This document shows, piece after piece, positions 45,632 to 54,758 of a stretch of DNA of 64,000 bases. The DNA is from Bacillota bacterium (GTDB lineage Bacteria; Bacillota; Clostridia; Christensenellales; DTU072). How positions within the stretch are numbered: position 1 is the stretch's first letter; every line of letters begins with the position of its first letter. The DNA lies in contig JAEXAB010000004.1 in NCBI GenBank assembly GCA_023394875.1, positions 330,428 through 394,427 of the forward strand. The letters are read 5' to 3'. The position numbers and the translations under genes were made by a program. The notes beneath the pieces were generated by a model. That model was not told the DNA's origin. It worked only from the letters and a program-made list of their open reading frames with translations, and did not search any database.

Positions 45632-46642
45632 TTATTTTTTCTTTTTACTTTTCGGTTTGGACTTAGAAAACCTTGCCTGATAGACAGGAACAATTATTTT
45701 TTCCGAATAATATTGCAACAAGTTACTGAGTATCAAGCTGTAAACTACTCCGCCGTAAACTATAAGTAGAGCAACAAGTATTACGTTGATAAAACCGCTG
45801 GTGACGGCAATTAATGCAAACGGCGCCGAAAGGATAATGACAACAAACAGTGTCTGTATGAACATTTGCAGCATAATTATAAGGGAATTCTTAACCTTTT
45901 GCATGAAAGGAATATCATAAGATACTATCATTGGCAGCATATAAACGGTAAACATAAAGAAAAGTAAGGTGATTATGGATACAAAAATAATCAGAACCCA
46001 CTCTCCCGCTCCTGCCAAACCTTGCCAATACTTACCCAAAAAGAAGACGTAAGCATTGCCTGCGCCGGCAAGTACAACGCCCATAAGTACGCCCATTATT
46101 AGCATTTGCCACCAGTATTTTTTAATCCCCTTAAAAAACTCAATCATTACCCTAGGTACCTGATTGCCGTAGTTATCTTTTTTGCAAATAAAAGAGTCGT
46201 TCCAAATAAATTTCATGGCTACGGGCATTATTCCTGCTAGACCGATACTCATAAACAGCGTAGCCCCGCCTGCCGCCAAAAACATAATGCTGTAGACTTT
46301 GAGCATATCAAGTTTTGCTTGCAGTGCAGAAGCAGAAGCCGAAATTCCAAACCCAATCCCAGACATCAAATAAGGGGGTGTGGTGATATTAGATAGCATA
46401 TAGGAAAGTTTCTCTGCGCCGAATATCGATATTATGACAAAAACCGCCAAAAGTGGCAATAAGGTAACCACAAAACCAATATTGGCAAACATAAGAAGCC
46501 CGTTGCGCCTTTTGAACACATGAATAAAATAGCGGAATCTTCCCATTGCTACGGGTTCGGAAACTCCTCCGTCAGTTCTGCTTTCGGGAGCAAAGGTAAG
46601 GTATTTTAATAGCCCAACTTTCTTGTTTTCTTCTTTGGCCAT
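45632..46642 (-). CDS. DUF624 (YesL-like) polytopic membrane protein
   Basis: 336 aa with about six hydrophobic segments (near residues 52-75, 115-140, 175-200, 212-240, 255-285 and 288-315) and a strongly basic C-terminus (KSKPKSKKKK). The general plan, with GLAGIMPVAMKFIWND-like and 'YMLPMIVSYDIPF' motifs, fits the YesL/DUF624 family of unknown function. In other Firmicutes such proteins often accompany sugar transport genes. Here it is the last gene behind typA (13 bp gap), followed by a terminator. Confidence 0.7.
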   Translation of the reverse strand: MAKEENKKVGLLKYLTFAPESRTDGGVSEPVAMGRFRYFIHVFKRRNGLLMFANIGFVVTLLPLLAVFVIISIFGAEKLSYMLSNITTPPYLMSGIGFGISASASALQAKLDMLKVYSIMFLAAGGATLFMSIGLAGIMPVAMKFIWNDSFICKKDNYGNQVPRVMIEFFKGIKKYWWQMLIMGVLMGVVLAGAGNAYVFFLGKYWQGLAGAGEWVLIIFVSIITLLFFMFTVYMLPMIVSYDIPFMQKVKNSLIIMLQMFIQTLFVVIILSAPFALIAVTSGFINVILVALLIVYGGVVYSLILSNLLQYYSEKIIVPVYQARFSKSKPKSKKKK

Positions 46643-46655
46643 GAATTGCCACCTC

Positions 46656-48488
46656 CTAATTATTCATCTCTCTTTTTTCTTTGGTTGCGTTTCTCATACG
46701 CTCGGAGTGATCCAAAACCGCTTTGCGTATGCGCAAACTTTTGGGTGTTACTTCCAGTATTTCGTCCTGTTCGATAAACTCAATACACTCTTCCAAGCTA
46801 AACTTCCTCGGCGTTTCCAGACGTAAAGCGTCGTCACTGCCGGCAGCACGCATATTGGTAACGTGTTTTTTCTTACAAACGTTTACGGGAATATCCTCTT
46901 GCTTTGGAGAATATCCAACCACCATACCCGCATAAACAGGTGTGCCCGGGTCAATAAACAAAACGCCTCTGCCTTGCGCGTTGTAAAGTCCGTAAGTTAC
47001 TGCTTCGCCCGTTTCCCAAGCTACCAAAGCGCCGTACGGTCTTCTTGGCATATTGCCTTTCACCGACTCGTAACCAATGAAGATACTGTTCATTATACCT
47101 TCTCCCCTGGTTTCCGTCAAAAAGTCACTGCGGTAACCCAAAAGCGCTCTGGAAGGAACCTTAAATTCTATTCTTATTCTGCTACCCATAGGCGTCATGG
47201 TGATAAGTTCTCCCTGCCTTCTGCCCATGTTTTCCATAACGCTGCCGATACAATTATCGGGCACGTCCACAATCAGTTTTTCCATAGGCTCGCACAAAAC
47301 GCCGTCAATTACTTTATAAATTACTTTGGGCGTACTTACCTGGAATTCGTAACCCTCGCGGCGCATATTCTCAATCAGTATTGACAAGTGGATTTCTCCT
47401 CTGCCGCTTACGATAAATTCATCGGTTGACTTGCCGTCCGTTACTTTTAGAGACACGTCCTTTAATAGTTCTTTCATCAGTCTTGCTCTGAGGTGTCTTG
47501 ACGTTACAAACTTGCCTTCCTTGCCTGCAAAAGGACTGTCGTTTACTGCAAAACGCATTTGCAAAGTGGGTTCTCCAATCTTAATAAAGGGCAACGCTTC
47601 CACCTTTTCCGGAGCGCAGACTGTTTCGCCGATTGTTATGTTTTCTATGCCCGAAAAGCTTACGATATCCCCTACCATTGCCATTTCCACGTTGATTTTA
47701 TTCAACCCCGAAAACTGATAAATGTTGGTGACTTTGCTTTTATAAGTATTGCCGCTGTGGGAGTCTATTACCGCAACTTCGCTGTTGGGCTTCATTTTGC
47801 CCCGCTCTATTCTACCTATTGCCACTCTACCCACGTAGTCGTTATAGTCGATTGCCGATACAAGGACTTGCAAAGGGGCGGTTTCGTCACCCTCGGGCGG
47901 GTCGATATGGCTTATTATCGTATCAAATAAGGGCTGTAAATTGGTACCGGGTACGTTTGGGTCAAGGGTTGCCGTTCCTGCCCTGCCGCTGCAATAAACA
48001 ATGGGACTGTCTATTTGCTCGTCGTTGGCGTTAAGGTCAAGTAAAAGTTCGTAAACCTCGTCCAAAACCTCGGCGCATCTGGCGTCCGGTTTGTCGATTT
48101 TATTAATGCAAATTATGATTTTATGCTGCATTTCCAAAGCTTTTTGCAAAACAAAGCGTGTTTGCGGCATGGGACCTTCATATGCGTCCACCAGCAAAAC
48201 AACACCGTTAATCATTTTAAGCACACGCTCCACCTCGCCGCTAAAATCGGCGTGCCCCGGTGTGTCGACAATGTTTATTTTTATGTCTTTATATACCGCA
48301 GAGGTATTCTTCGCCAAAATGGTGATACCCCTCTCTCTTTCCAAATCATTGCTGTCCATTACGCAGACAGGCACGAATTGATTGTCTCGAAAAACCCCGC
48401 CCTGCTTAAGCATACCGTCCACTAGAGTGGTTTTGCCATGGTCAACGTGCGCGATTATCGCAATGTTCCTTAAATCCGTTCTTTTCAT
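46656..48488 (-). CDS. typA: Ribosome-associated translational GTPase TypA/BipA
   Basis: 610 aa, normal length. EF-G-like GTPase with P-loop AHVDHGKTTL (about 13-22), switch regions ending in RGITILAKNT, G3 DTPGHADF and G4 NKIDKP, followed by domains II, III and V and the TypA-specific C-terminal domain. TypA binds 70S ribosomes and aids 50S assembly and growth under stress or cold. It begins 4 bp after the FN3-like gene and is part of the five-gene operon headed by pfkA. Confidence 0.95.
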   Translation of the reverse strand: MKRTDLRNIAIIAHVDHGKTTLVDGMLKQGGVFRDNQFVPVCVMDSNDLERERGITILAKNTSAVYKDIKINIVDTPGHADFSGEVERVLKMINGVVLLVDAYEGPMPQTRFVLQKALEMQHKIIICINKIDKPDARCAEVLDEVYELLLDLNANDEQIDSPIVYCSGRAGTATLDPNVPGTNLQPLFDTIISHIDPPEGDETAPLQVLVSAIDYNDYVGRVAIGRIERGKMKPNSEVAVIDSHSGNTYKSKVTNIYQFSGLNKINVEMAMVGDIVSFSGIENITIGETVCAPEKVEALPFIKIGEPTLQMRFAVNDSPFAGKEGKFVTSRHLRARLMKELLKDVSLKVTDGKSTDEFIVSGRGEIHLSILIENMRREGYEFQVSTPKVIYKVIDGVLCEPMEKLIVDVPDNCIGSVMENMGRRQGELITMTPMGSRIRIEFKVPSRALLGYRSDFLTETRGEGIMNSIFIGYESVKGNMPRRPYGALVAWETGEAVTYGLYNAQGRGVLFIDPGTPVYAGMVVGYSPKQEDIPVNVCKKKHVTNMRAAGSDDALRLETPRKFSLEECIEFIEQDEILEVTPKSLRIRKAVLDHSERMRNATKEKREMNN

Positions 48489-48492
48489 ATAT

Positions 48493-49293
48493 TTATCCTT
48501 CTGAAGAAGCCTTCAATCTTTGATAGGCTTCAAATGTTACCGTATATTCGGCTGTTGCATAAGTACTTTCATCATATACGTTGTAGACAAAAGCATATTC
48601 CCCCACAGTGATTTTGTCGGAGCCTAACATAGAATAATTTACCGCCTTAACCGATACCGTAACGTAAACGTTATCCCAGTTTTCTTCGGTATAATCAAAA
48701 TTTCCTACGTAGCCCATAATAATATCGGCAATTTTGACCGAATTAAACTGTGTGCTTTGGTTTATTGAGGTTGTTTCTTTGTCCGCAACCCTAATATTTA
48801 CGTCATAAACGTACAAAGGTGCGTTCTTTTTTGTTGCATAATAGCTGTATTTTACTTCGCTCCAACTAATATTTAATGAATCTGATATAGTAATAAACGG
48901 AGCGCTAAGTCTTATGGGAACAATATTTGTTCTTATCCAAGCGGAATACGCGCCTTTTTCTCCCCCGAAATTTGCTCTCACTCTGACGTTTAGCACGCCC
49001 TTTCTTCTTTCTATGGAAAAGAACGTCTGCTCAGTGGTCCCGCTAATTATAATTGCGTTAGGCTCGGCTGGGTTGCCGTAGCAGTATTCTACATCATAAC
49101 TCTTTGCCTTATATATCTTCTTCCATTCCACCCTTATCGTAAGGTCGGAAAGCTGGTCGAATTCGGCAAAAACAGGTTCGGGAATTTTCGGCAAGCTTCT
49201 TATTACCAATATCGGCACAGCAATGCTTGCGGCGATCAACACCGCAAGCACAATAGAGCCGATTATTATATAAAGCTTCTTTCTTTTAGTCAA
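48493..49293 (-). CDS. Membrane-anchored protein with fibronectin type III-like domains
   Basis: 266 aa. It starts with TTG (GAGG upstream) 3 bp after the PPi-pfk stop. Residues about 8-31 form one N-terminal TM, so the remainder is outside. Two FN3-like units are suggested: the first has IRVEWKKIYKAKSYDVEYCYG and VRVRANFGGEKGAYSAW, the second SLNISWSEVKYSYY and later VTVSVKAVNYS. The role is unknown. Its place between the phosphofructokinases and typA is conserved-looking but not explained by function. Confidence 0.7.
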   Translation of the reverse strand: MTKRKKLYIIIGSIVLAVLIAASIAVPILVIRSLPKIPEPVFAEFDQLSDLTIRVEWKKIYKAKSYDVEYCYGNPAEPNAIIISGTTEQTFFSIERRKGVLNVRVRANFGGEKGAYSAWIRTNIVPIRLSAPFITISDSLNISWSEVKYSYYATKKNAPLYVYDVNIRVADKETTSINQSTQFNSVKIADIIMGYVGNFDYTEENWDNVYVTVSVKAVNYSMLGSDKITVGEYAFVYNVYDESTYATAEYTVTFEAYQRLKASSEG

Positions 49294-49296
49294 AAA

Positions 49297-50541
49297 TTAT
49301 CCTCTTACTTTCTTCAATTTGGCAAAACGGGGCAAACCGTCTTCCAAAGGTGCTTTGCTTTCCCCTTGAATGAGAGGTAAAGCGTAATCGATAAATTCCT
49401 GAGTAAGTCCGGTATTGTCTTCCTTTATCCATTCCAAAGGAACGGTTTTTTCGGTGTTTGCCGCCATTTCTATGGGCATTGTTTCGAATAAAATCTTATA
49501 TTCTTGTCCTTCTGTTCTGTGGAAGACTACCATTTTGTCGGTTTCTCCCTCACAGGCGTATTTAACGGCGTATTTACCAGCGTTGAAAGCTTCTTCCACG
49601 TCGTTTTTACTTGCTAAATGAGCGGCGCAACGTTGCATTAAGCTAAACTCTATAGCTCTTACTTTGCCGCCGATTTTTTCGCTTACTAAGTTAGCTAAAG
49701 ATGCGGCTACTCCGCCTAGCTGGGTATGTCCGAAACTGTCTTTAGACGCATTAGCCGCTGCCAAAGCTTCTACAACGTACTTACCGTCTGAAGTCTTTAT
49801 TCCCTCGCTTAGCGCTACTATACACTTACCGGAGTTCTTCTCGGCAACTTTCTTGACGTCTGCCAAAAAACCTTCGATGTCAAAAGCTTTTTCGGGAAGA
49901 TAAATCAAATCGGGTCCCAAACCTTTAGCGGTAGCTAGCATGCTTGCAGCAGTCAACCAACCTGCGTTTCTGCCCATAATTTCTACAATGGTAATTTGTC
50001 CTTTGTTATAGACGGTAGCATCAAGATACAGTTCCATCATAGTTGTGGCTATGTACTTTGCCGCGCTGCCGTAGCCGGGGCAATGGTCGGTGCCGTAAAG
50101 GTCGTTGTCAATAGTCTTAGGAACCCCGATTATGTTGCAGCCATATCCGCTCTTTAATAGATACTTGCTTACTTTGTTGCAGGTATCCATACTGTCGTTA
50201 CCGCCGTTATAGAAGAAATATCTGATGTTGTATTTTTTGAAAACTTCCAAAATTCTCTTATAATCGGTTTCGTCTTCTTCTACGGGCTTTAGCTTGTATC
50301 TTACCGAACCAAGAGCCGAAGAAGGGGTGTTTTTAAGTAACAACAGTTCTTTTTGGTCTTCCTCGCCGATATCATAAAATTTTTCATCTAAAATACCTTT
50401 AATTCCGTTTGCCGCGCCATAAACTTTGGTAATGTTCTTTTGACTTAAAGCCTCCATAAACACACCTGCCGCGCTGGAATTGATTACCGACGTGGGGCCG
50501 CCGGATTGACCGAACATACATGCGCCAACCAAATTCTCCAT
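49297..50541 (-). CDS. pfp: PPi-type 6-phosphofructokinase
   Basis: 414 aa. It phosphorylates fructose 6-phosphate; the PPi-dependent type is reversible. The phosphoryl-donor site reads GGNDSMDT with Asp where the ATP enzymes have Gly104, and PKTIDND has Lys instead of Gly124. Both are hallmarks of PPi use. FMGRNAGW-like EIMGRNAGWLTA and the substrate loop MQRCAAH follow. It begins 22 bp after pfkA, so the cell encodes both ATP- and PPi-type enzymes in one operon. Confidence 0.85.
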   Translation of the reverse strand: MENLVGACMFGQSGGPTSVINSSAAGVFMEALSQKNITKVYGAANGIKGILDEKFYDIGEEDQKELLLLKNTPSSALGSVRYKLKPVEEDETDYKRILEVFKKYNIRYFFYNGGNDSMDTCNKVSKYLLKSGYGCNIIGVPKTIDNDLYGTDHCPGYGSAAKYIATTMMELYLDATVYNKGQITIVEIMGRNAGWLTAASMLATAKGLGPDLIYLPEKAFDIEGFLADVKKVAEKNSGKCIVALSEGIKTSDGKYVVEALAAANASKDSFGHTQLGGVAASLANLVSEKIGGKVRAIEFSLMQRCAAHLASKNDVEEAFNAGKYAVKYACEGETDKMVVFHRTEGQEYKILFETMPIEMAANTEKTVPLEWIKEDNTGLTQEFIDYALPLIQGESKAPLEDGLPRFAKLKKVRG

Positions 50542-50563
50542 AAAAAAACCTCCGTATATTATT

Positions 50564-51532
50564 TTATTGACCTAAAATCGTAGCGATTTTGTATAAATCC
50601 TTGTTAAACTTACCGGGCATAGCAAATGCGTCTTCTATGTTCATATCCACAATTTTGTTGTCCTTAATACCCACGACGCGGCATCCGCAGTCTTTGTCGC
50701 AAAGTAAATCAACTGCCTTTACTGCGCATCTTGCCGCAAGGACTCTGTCCGACATGGACGGCGCTCCGCCTCTCTGCAAATAACCCAGTTTTACCGTGCG
50801 AATGGATAAATCGTCAACTTTGCTCAAAATTTGTTCTTTAAGTTCAAGACATGAGCAAACACCCTCTGCCAAAATAATGATAACCGAATTTTTGCCCTTT
50901 AATTTATCCCGTCTGATTGTACGGCAAACGGTGTCAATATCCATAGGGATTTCGGGCACCAAAATAATTTCCGCGCCGCCTGCAAGTCCGGCAAATACGG
51001 CGATATCTCCGCATTTTCTGCCCATAACTTCTATAATGCACGCTCTATTGTGAGCGGTCATTGTGTCTCTAATATTATTAATTGCGCTAAGAACGGTATT
51101 TACAGCGGTATCAAAACCCAACGTATAGTCGGTGTAGGCTAAATCATTGTCGATTGTCCCGGGGATACCCACGCACGGAATACCAAAGTCATTATTAAGG
51201 TCTTTCATTCCGCGGAAAGAACCGTCACCGCCTATTACTACCAAACCTTCAATGCCGTACGCCTGCAAAATGTCGTAGGCTTTTTGTCTGTATTCAAATT
51301 CCTTAAATTCGGGACAGCGTGAGGTTTTTAGGATTGTGCCTCCTTTTTGAATTATGTCGGAAACGGAGCGGGAATCCATCTTGGAAATTTCCCCTTTCAA
51401 CATTCCCTCATAACCGCATTCTATGCCATAGACTTCCAATCCTTGCTTCCCTGCATATCTTACAACTGCCCTTATCGCGGCGTTCATTCCCGGAGCGTCT
51501 CCTCCGCTTGTCATCACACCGATTTTTCTCAT
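50564..51532 (-). CDS. pfkA: ATP-dependent 6-phosphofructokinase
   Basis: 322 aa, the canonical bacterial PfkA length. MTSGGDAPGMNAAIRA at the N-terminus, GGDGSFRG for ATP (Gly at the 104 position), GIPGTIDNDL (Gly at 124, catalytic Asp), MGRKCGDIA and YLQRGGAPS for the sugar phosphate. It commits fructose 6-phosphate to glycolysis. First gene of the operon; the ATG has a GGAGG SD and its promoter lies just upstream. Confidence 0.95.
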   Translation of the reverse strand: MRKIGVMTSGGDAPGMNAAIRAVVRYAGKQGLEVYGIECGYEGMLKGEISKMDSRSVSDIIQKGGTILKTSRCPEFKEFEYRQKAYDILQAYGIEGLVVIGGDGSFRGMKDLNNDFGIPCVGIPGTIDNDLAYTDYTLGFDTAVNTVLSAINNIRDTMTAHNRACIIEVMGRKCGDIAVFAGLAGGAEIILVPEIPMDIDTVCRTIRRDKLKGKNSVIIILAEGVCSCLELKEQILSKVDDLSIRTVKLGYLQRGGAPSMSDRVLAARCAVKAVDLLCDKDCGCRVVGIKDNKIVDMNIEDAFAMPGKFNKDLYKIATILGQ

Positions 51533-51558
51533 GTCCTGCCTCCGTTTTTCTTTAGATT

Positions 51559-51588
51559 ATTATATCATAGCAAAGCTACCGTATGCAA
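51559..51588 (-). promoter_or_regulatory. Promoter of the pfkA operon
   Basis: A perfect TATAAT (51559-51564) with a weak TTGCAT (51583-51588) 18 bp away on the minus strand. It starts right after the proA stop codon. Confidence 0.5.
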
Positions 51589-51593
51589 ATATA

Positions 51594-52838
51594 TTACCTA
51601 ATTTGCCCCGTACCTTTAACCACATATTTTACCGAAGTCAGCTCTTTTAATCCTATGGGTCCTCTGACGTGAAGTTTTTGGGTGGAAATCCCCATTTCTG
51701 CGCCCAGTCCCAGTTCAAAACCGTCGGTAAATCTTGTCGATGCGTTGACGTATATTGCGCAAGCGTCTACTTGAGAAGTAAACATTTTGCTTGCATTTTC
51801 ATCGCTTGTAATAATCGCCTCGCTGTGCTTTGTGTTGTATTTGTTAATGTGTTCGATTGCCTGTTCAATACAGTCAACAATCCTTACCTTCATAATCAGG
51901 TCGTTATATTCGGTATAAAACTCCTCTTCGTCAATTACTACCGTATTAGGATAATATTGCGTAATTTCCTTATCGCCCTTAATCAGAACTCCTTTCTGAG
52001 CTAGTTTTGCTAAGCAATCCGGCAAAAATACCTTGGCGATTGCTCTTTCGACAAGCAAAGTTTCGGCGGCGTTGCAAACCGATGGACGGGAAAGTTTTGC
52101 GTTCTCAATAATATTCTGCGCCATACCAAAATCAGCGGTTTTTTCCACAAAAATATGGCAGTTCCCACCGCTGGAGGCTATAACCGGCATTGTCGCAGCA
52201 GATAAAACAAACTTCTTTAACGTTTCTCCCCCTCTAGGAATAACAACGTCGATATATTGGTCCATAGAGAGCATTTCTTTGGTTAGTTCTCTGTCGGTGC
52301 CATCAATAAAACCGATAACCTCTCCGTCAAAACCGCAGTCCTCAAAGGCTTCTTTCATAAGCTTAACTAAATAGCGGTTGCTGTTTATTGCTTCCTTGCC
52401 GCCTTTTAAGATAACGCCGTTACCGGATTTTATACACAAAATAGCGGCGTCAACGGTTACGTTGGGGCGCGCCTCATAAATAATACCGATAACTCCCAGC
52501 GGAGAATGCACTTTATTTACGGTTAGTCCGTTTTTTAAGGTATAACTCTCTGCCACCATACCTACGTAATCGGGCAAGGCAATAACATCGTCAATACCCT
52601 TGCACATAGATTCAATTCGGCTTGTATTTAGGGCTAACCTATCCAAAAAAGCGGAGTTTATTCCGCTTAATCGACCTGCCTCTAAATCTAAAGCGTTATG
52701 CTCCAAAATATTCTGCGCGTTATTTTGGATTTTTTCTTTAATTTTAAGAAGAACTGCGTTTTTTTGTTCGGAGGTAGCAGACATTATTTTTGCGCTACCT
52801 AACTTTACTTTTGCGCAGATTTCCAAAACGTTAGTCAT
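51594..52838 (-). CDS. proA: Gamma-glutamyl phosphate reductase
   Basis: 414 aa. NADPH-dependent reduction of glutamyl 5-phosphate to the semialdehyde in proline synthesis; aldehyde dehydrogenase fold. The catalytic cysteine is in RPSVCNAAET, the cofactor motif in EARPNVTVDA, and the family signature is VPRGGETL-like (VIPRGGETLKKF). The ATG overlaps yebC by 8 bp. The usual partner proB (glutamate 5-kinase) is not in the window, so it must be elsewhere or absent. Confidence 0.94.
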   Translation of the reverse strand: MTNVLEICAKVKLGSAKIMSATSEQKNAVLLKIKEKIQNNAQNILEHNALDLEAGRLSGINSAFLDRLALNTSRIESMCKGIDDVIALPDYVGMVAESYTLKNGLTVNKVHSPLGVIGIIYEARPNVTVDAAILCIKSGNGVILKGGKEAINSNRYLVKLMKEAFEDCGFDGEVIGFIDGTDRELTKEMLSMDQYIDVVIPRGGETLKKFVLSAATMPVIASSGGNCHIFVEKTADFGMAQNIIENAKLSRPSVCNAAETLLVERAIAKVFLPDCLAKLAQKGVLIKGDKEITQYYPNTVVIDEEEFYTEYNDLIMKVRIVDCIEQAIEHINKYNTKHSEAIITSDENASKMFTSQVDACAIYVNASTRFTDGFELGLGAEMGISTQKLHVRGPIGLKELTSVKYVVKGTGQIR

Positions 52839-53571
52839 CTTCTTCCTCCTCCGGAAGGTTAGCGTTGTGATAGACGTTCTGCACGTCGTCGTTTTCTTCC
52901 AGCATGTTGATGAGCTTTTCTATCATGGGTATAGCGTCTTCGGACGGGTTGATATAATCGTCGGCGATATAATCGGTTTCTGCCGACAGAATTTTTATAC
53001 CCTTACTCTCTATGTATTCCTTAACGGTATTAAGGTCTTGGGGCATGGTATAAATTTCGTGAATGTTGCCGTCGGAAAGCATATCGTCTCCGCCAGCTTC
53101 CAAGCATAGCTCCATTACTTCGTCTTCGCTTAATTTGTCGTCTTCTACTACAATAACGCCCTTTTTCTTAAATAGATATGATACGCAACCAGTTGTACCC
53201 ATAGAGCCGCTAAACTTGTCAAAAGCGTGTCTTACATCTCCTGCGGTGCGGTTCTTATTATCGGTAAGAGCTTCCACTATTACAGCAACTCCCCCTGCCG
53301 CATAACCTTCGTAAACCATTTCTTCATAGTTAACCGAACCAAGTTCTCCGCTTGCCTTTTTTATCGACCTTGTTATGGTGTCGTTAGGCATATTGTTCTG
53401 CTTAGCTTTGGTGATTACGTCTCTTAAGCGGGAGTTATTATTAGGATCAGGTCCGCCCGCCTTAACGGCTACTGCCAGCTCTCTTCCTATTTTAGTAAAT
53501 ACACTTCCTCTGGCGGCGTCCGCCTTACCTTTCTTGTTCTTAATGTTCGCCCATTTACTGTGTCCGCTCAT
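52831..53571 (-). CDS. YebC/PmpR family protein
   Basis: 246 aa, typical length. It begins with the hallmark MSGHSKWANIKNKK and RGSVFTKIGREL motifs. YebC-type proteins are DNA-binding regulators or, as shown for the YebC2 branch, ribosome-associated factors that relieve stalling at proline-rich stretches; I cannot assign the branch. The C-terminus is very acidic (EEEEDD). It starts immediately after the methyltransferase stop (no gap) and overlaps proA. Confidence 0.92.
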   Translation of the reverse strand: MSGHSKWANIKNKKGKADAARGSVFTKIGRELAVAVKAGGPDPNNNSRLRDVITKAKQNNMPNDTITRSIKKASGELGSVNYEEMVYEGYAAGGVAVIVEALTDNKNRTAGDVRHAFDKFSGSMGTTGCVSYLFKKKGVIVVEDDKLSEDEVMELCLEAGGDDMLSDGNIHEIYTMPQDLNTVKEYIESKGIKILSAETDYIADDYINPSEDAIPMIEKLINMLEENDDVQNVYHNANLPEEEEDD

Positions 53572-54339
53572 TTATAGATACCTCCAATAAAAATTCTGTC
53601 TTCTAATCGCGTACATCGCTATTCCCGCGCTGACTGCCGCGTTTAATGATTCCACGCTGTCACTCTTCATAGGAATAGACAAAACCGCTTTACTTGCTTT
53701 TATTATTTTATCCTGTATGCCGTGCGCTTCGTTACCTACAATTAAAGCCACTTTATTTTTCGTCTTATAATTGAATATGTTTTTGGAACCTGCAGCCAAA
53801 GATATTATTTCATAATCATTTAATAGCGACAATGCGCTATCTGTATCCGTTGCTACAATATTTAGCTTATTTATACCGCCCATAGTTGCCCTTACCGCCT
53901 TAGGAGAATAAGGGTCGACGGTGTCTATACATACAATGGTGACAACGCCTACCGCGCATGCCGTACGCAAAATCGCGCCTAAGTTTCCTGCGTCGGATAC
54001 ATTGTCAAGGACCATAACAAGGTCTCCGACAATAGCTGAATTTTTGTTTATGGCAACCTCTGCAATAACTCCCGACGGCGTAACGGTATCGGCAATTGCG
54101 TTAAAGACGCTATCCTTAATTAATACCGCCTCAACTCCGAATTTGTCTTCTAAATACCTTAATTGTTCGTAGTTATCTTCTCTTATATAGAGCGCTTTAA
54201 TTCGTCCGTCAACCGGTATATCCTTTACAAAATTTTCGCCCTCGGCAACAAACACTCCGTTTTCATAACGCAGTTTTTTGTCTTTATAAAGGCTTCTTAG
54301 CCTCTTTACTTTTTCATTAGACGATGATGCAATAACCAT
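53572..54339 (-). CDS. SpoU/TrmH-family RNA 2'-O-methyltransferase
   Basis: 255 aa. SAM-dependent SPOUT enzyme with an N-terminal RNA-binding (L30e-like) region and a C-terminal knotted domain. The three SpoU motifs are visible: motif 1 DNVSDAGNLGAILRTA, motif 2 ALIVGNEAHG and motif 3 IPMKSDSVESLNAAVSAGIAM. It probably modifies 23S rRNA (RlmB/TsnR-like); the exact nucleotide is unknown. It lies 53 bp after rplT behind a perfect hairpin, then yebC follows directly. Confidence 0.9.
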   Translation of the reverse strand: MVIASSSNEKVKRLRSLYKDKKLRYENGVFVAEGENFVKDIPVDGRIKALYIREDNYEQLRYLEDKFGVEAVLIKDSVFNAIADTVTPSGVIAEVAINKNSAIVGDLVMVLDNVSDAGNLGAILRTACAVGVVTIVCIDTVDPYSPKAVRATMGGINKLNIVATDTDSALSLLNDYEIISLAAGSKNIFNYKTKNKVALIVGNEAHGIQDKIIKASKAVLSIPMKSDSVESLNAAVSAGIAMYAIRRQNFYWRYL

Positions 54340-54356
54340 TTATCACCCTATATTTT

Positions 54357-54384
54357 AAGTGCCTTTGCGGTTGCAAAGGCACTT
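54357..54384 (-). other. Perfect 12-bp hairpin between rplT and the methyltransferase
   Basis: AAGTGCCTTTGC and GCAAAGGCACTT are exactly complementary, with a 4 nt loop (AACC on the transcript). There is no T-run after it on the minus strand (AAAATATAGG), so it is not a normal terminator. It could be an RNase III or processing site, a stabiliser of the upstream ribosomal-protein mRNA, or a partial attenuator. Confidence 0.75.
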
Positions 54385-54392
54385 AGTGGTTG

Positions 54393-54746
54393 TTATTTCA
54401 GGGCTGTCTTTGCCTTGCTGCAAATATCCGCGAAAGCCTTAGCGTCGTTTACTGCTATATCTGCAAGCACCTTACGGTTTAGTTCTATTCCCGATACCTT
54501 CAAGCCGTGCATAAGTCTGGAGTAAGAAAGATCGTTCATTCTTGCTGCGGCGTTTATTCTTGCAATCCACAATTGACGGAAATCTCTCTTCTTGAGCTTT
54601 CTGCCAACGTAAGCGTATTGCATGGATTTCATAACCGCTTGTCTGGCTACTCTATATAATTTTGATTTACTTCCGAAGTAGCCTTTGGCTCTTCTCATTA
54701 TTTTTCTTCTCTTTTTTACTGCGTTTACCGCTCTTTTAATTCTCAT
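54393..54746 (-). CDS. rplT: 50S ribosomal protein L20
   Basis: 117 aa, standard. Basic N-terminal tail (MRIKRAVNAVKKRRK) that threads into 23S rRNA, the RQLWIARINAA motif and the globular C-terminus. L20 is an early 50S assembly protein and in Firmicutes represses its own operon by binding the infC leader. It follows rpmI by 12 bp. Confidence 0.97.
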   Translation of the reverse strand: MRIKRAVNAVKKRRKIMRRAKGYFGSKSKLYRVARQAVMKSMQYAYVGRKLKKRDFRQLWIARINAAARMNDLSYSRLMHGLKVSGIELNRKVLADIAVNDAKAFADICSKAKTALK

Positions 54747-54758
54747 ATCGCGCCTCCA

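Noticed and set aside
46863..47384. A 173-codon plus-strand frame opposite typA
   Set aside because: It is fully antisense to the intact typA gene and has no recognisable domain or start signals.
54357..54384. Rho-independent terminator after rplT
   Set aside because: The stem is perfect but the downstream sequence on the transcript is AAAAUAUAGG, with no U-tract.
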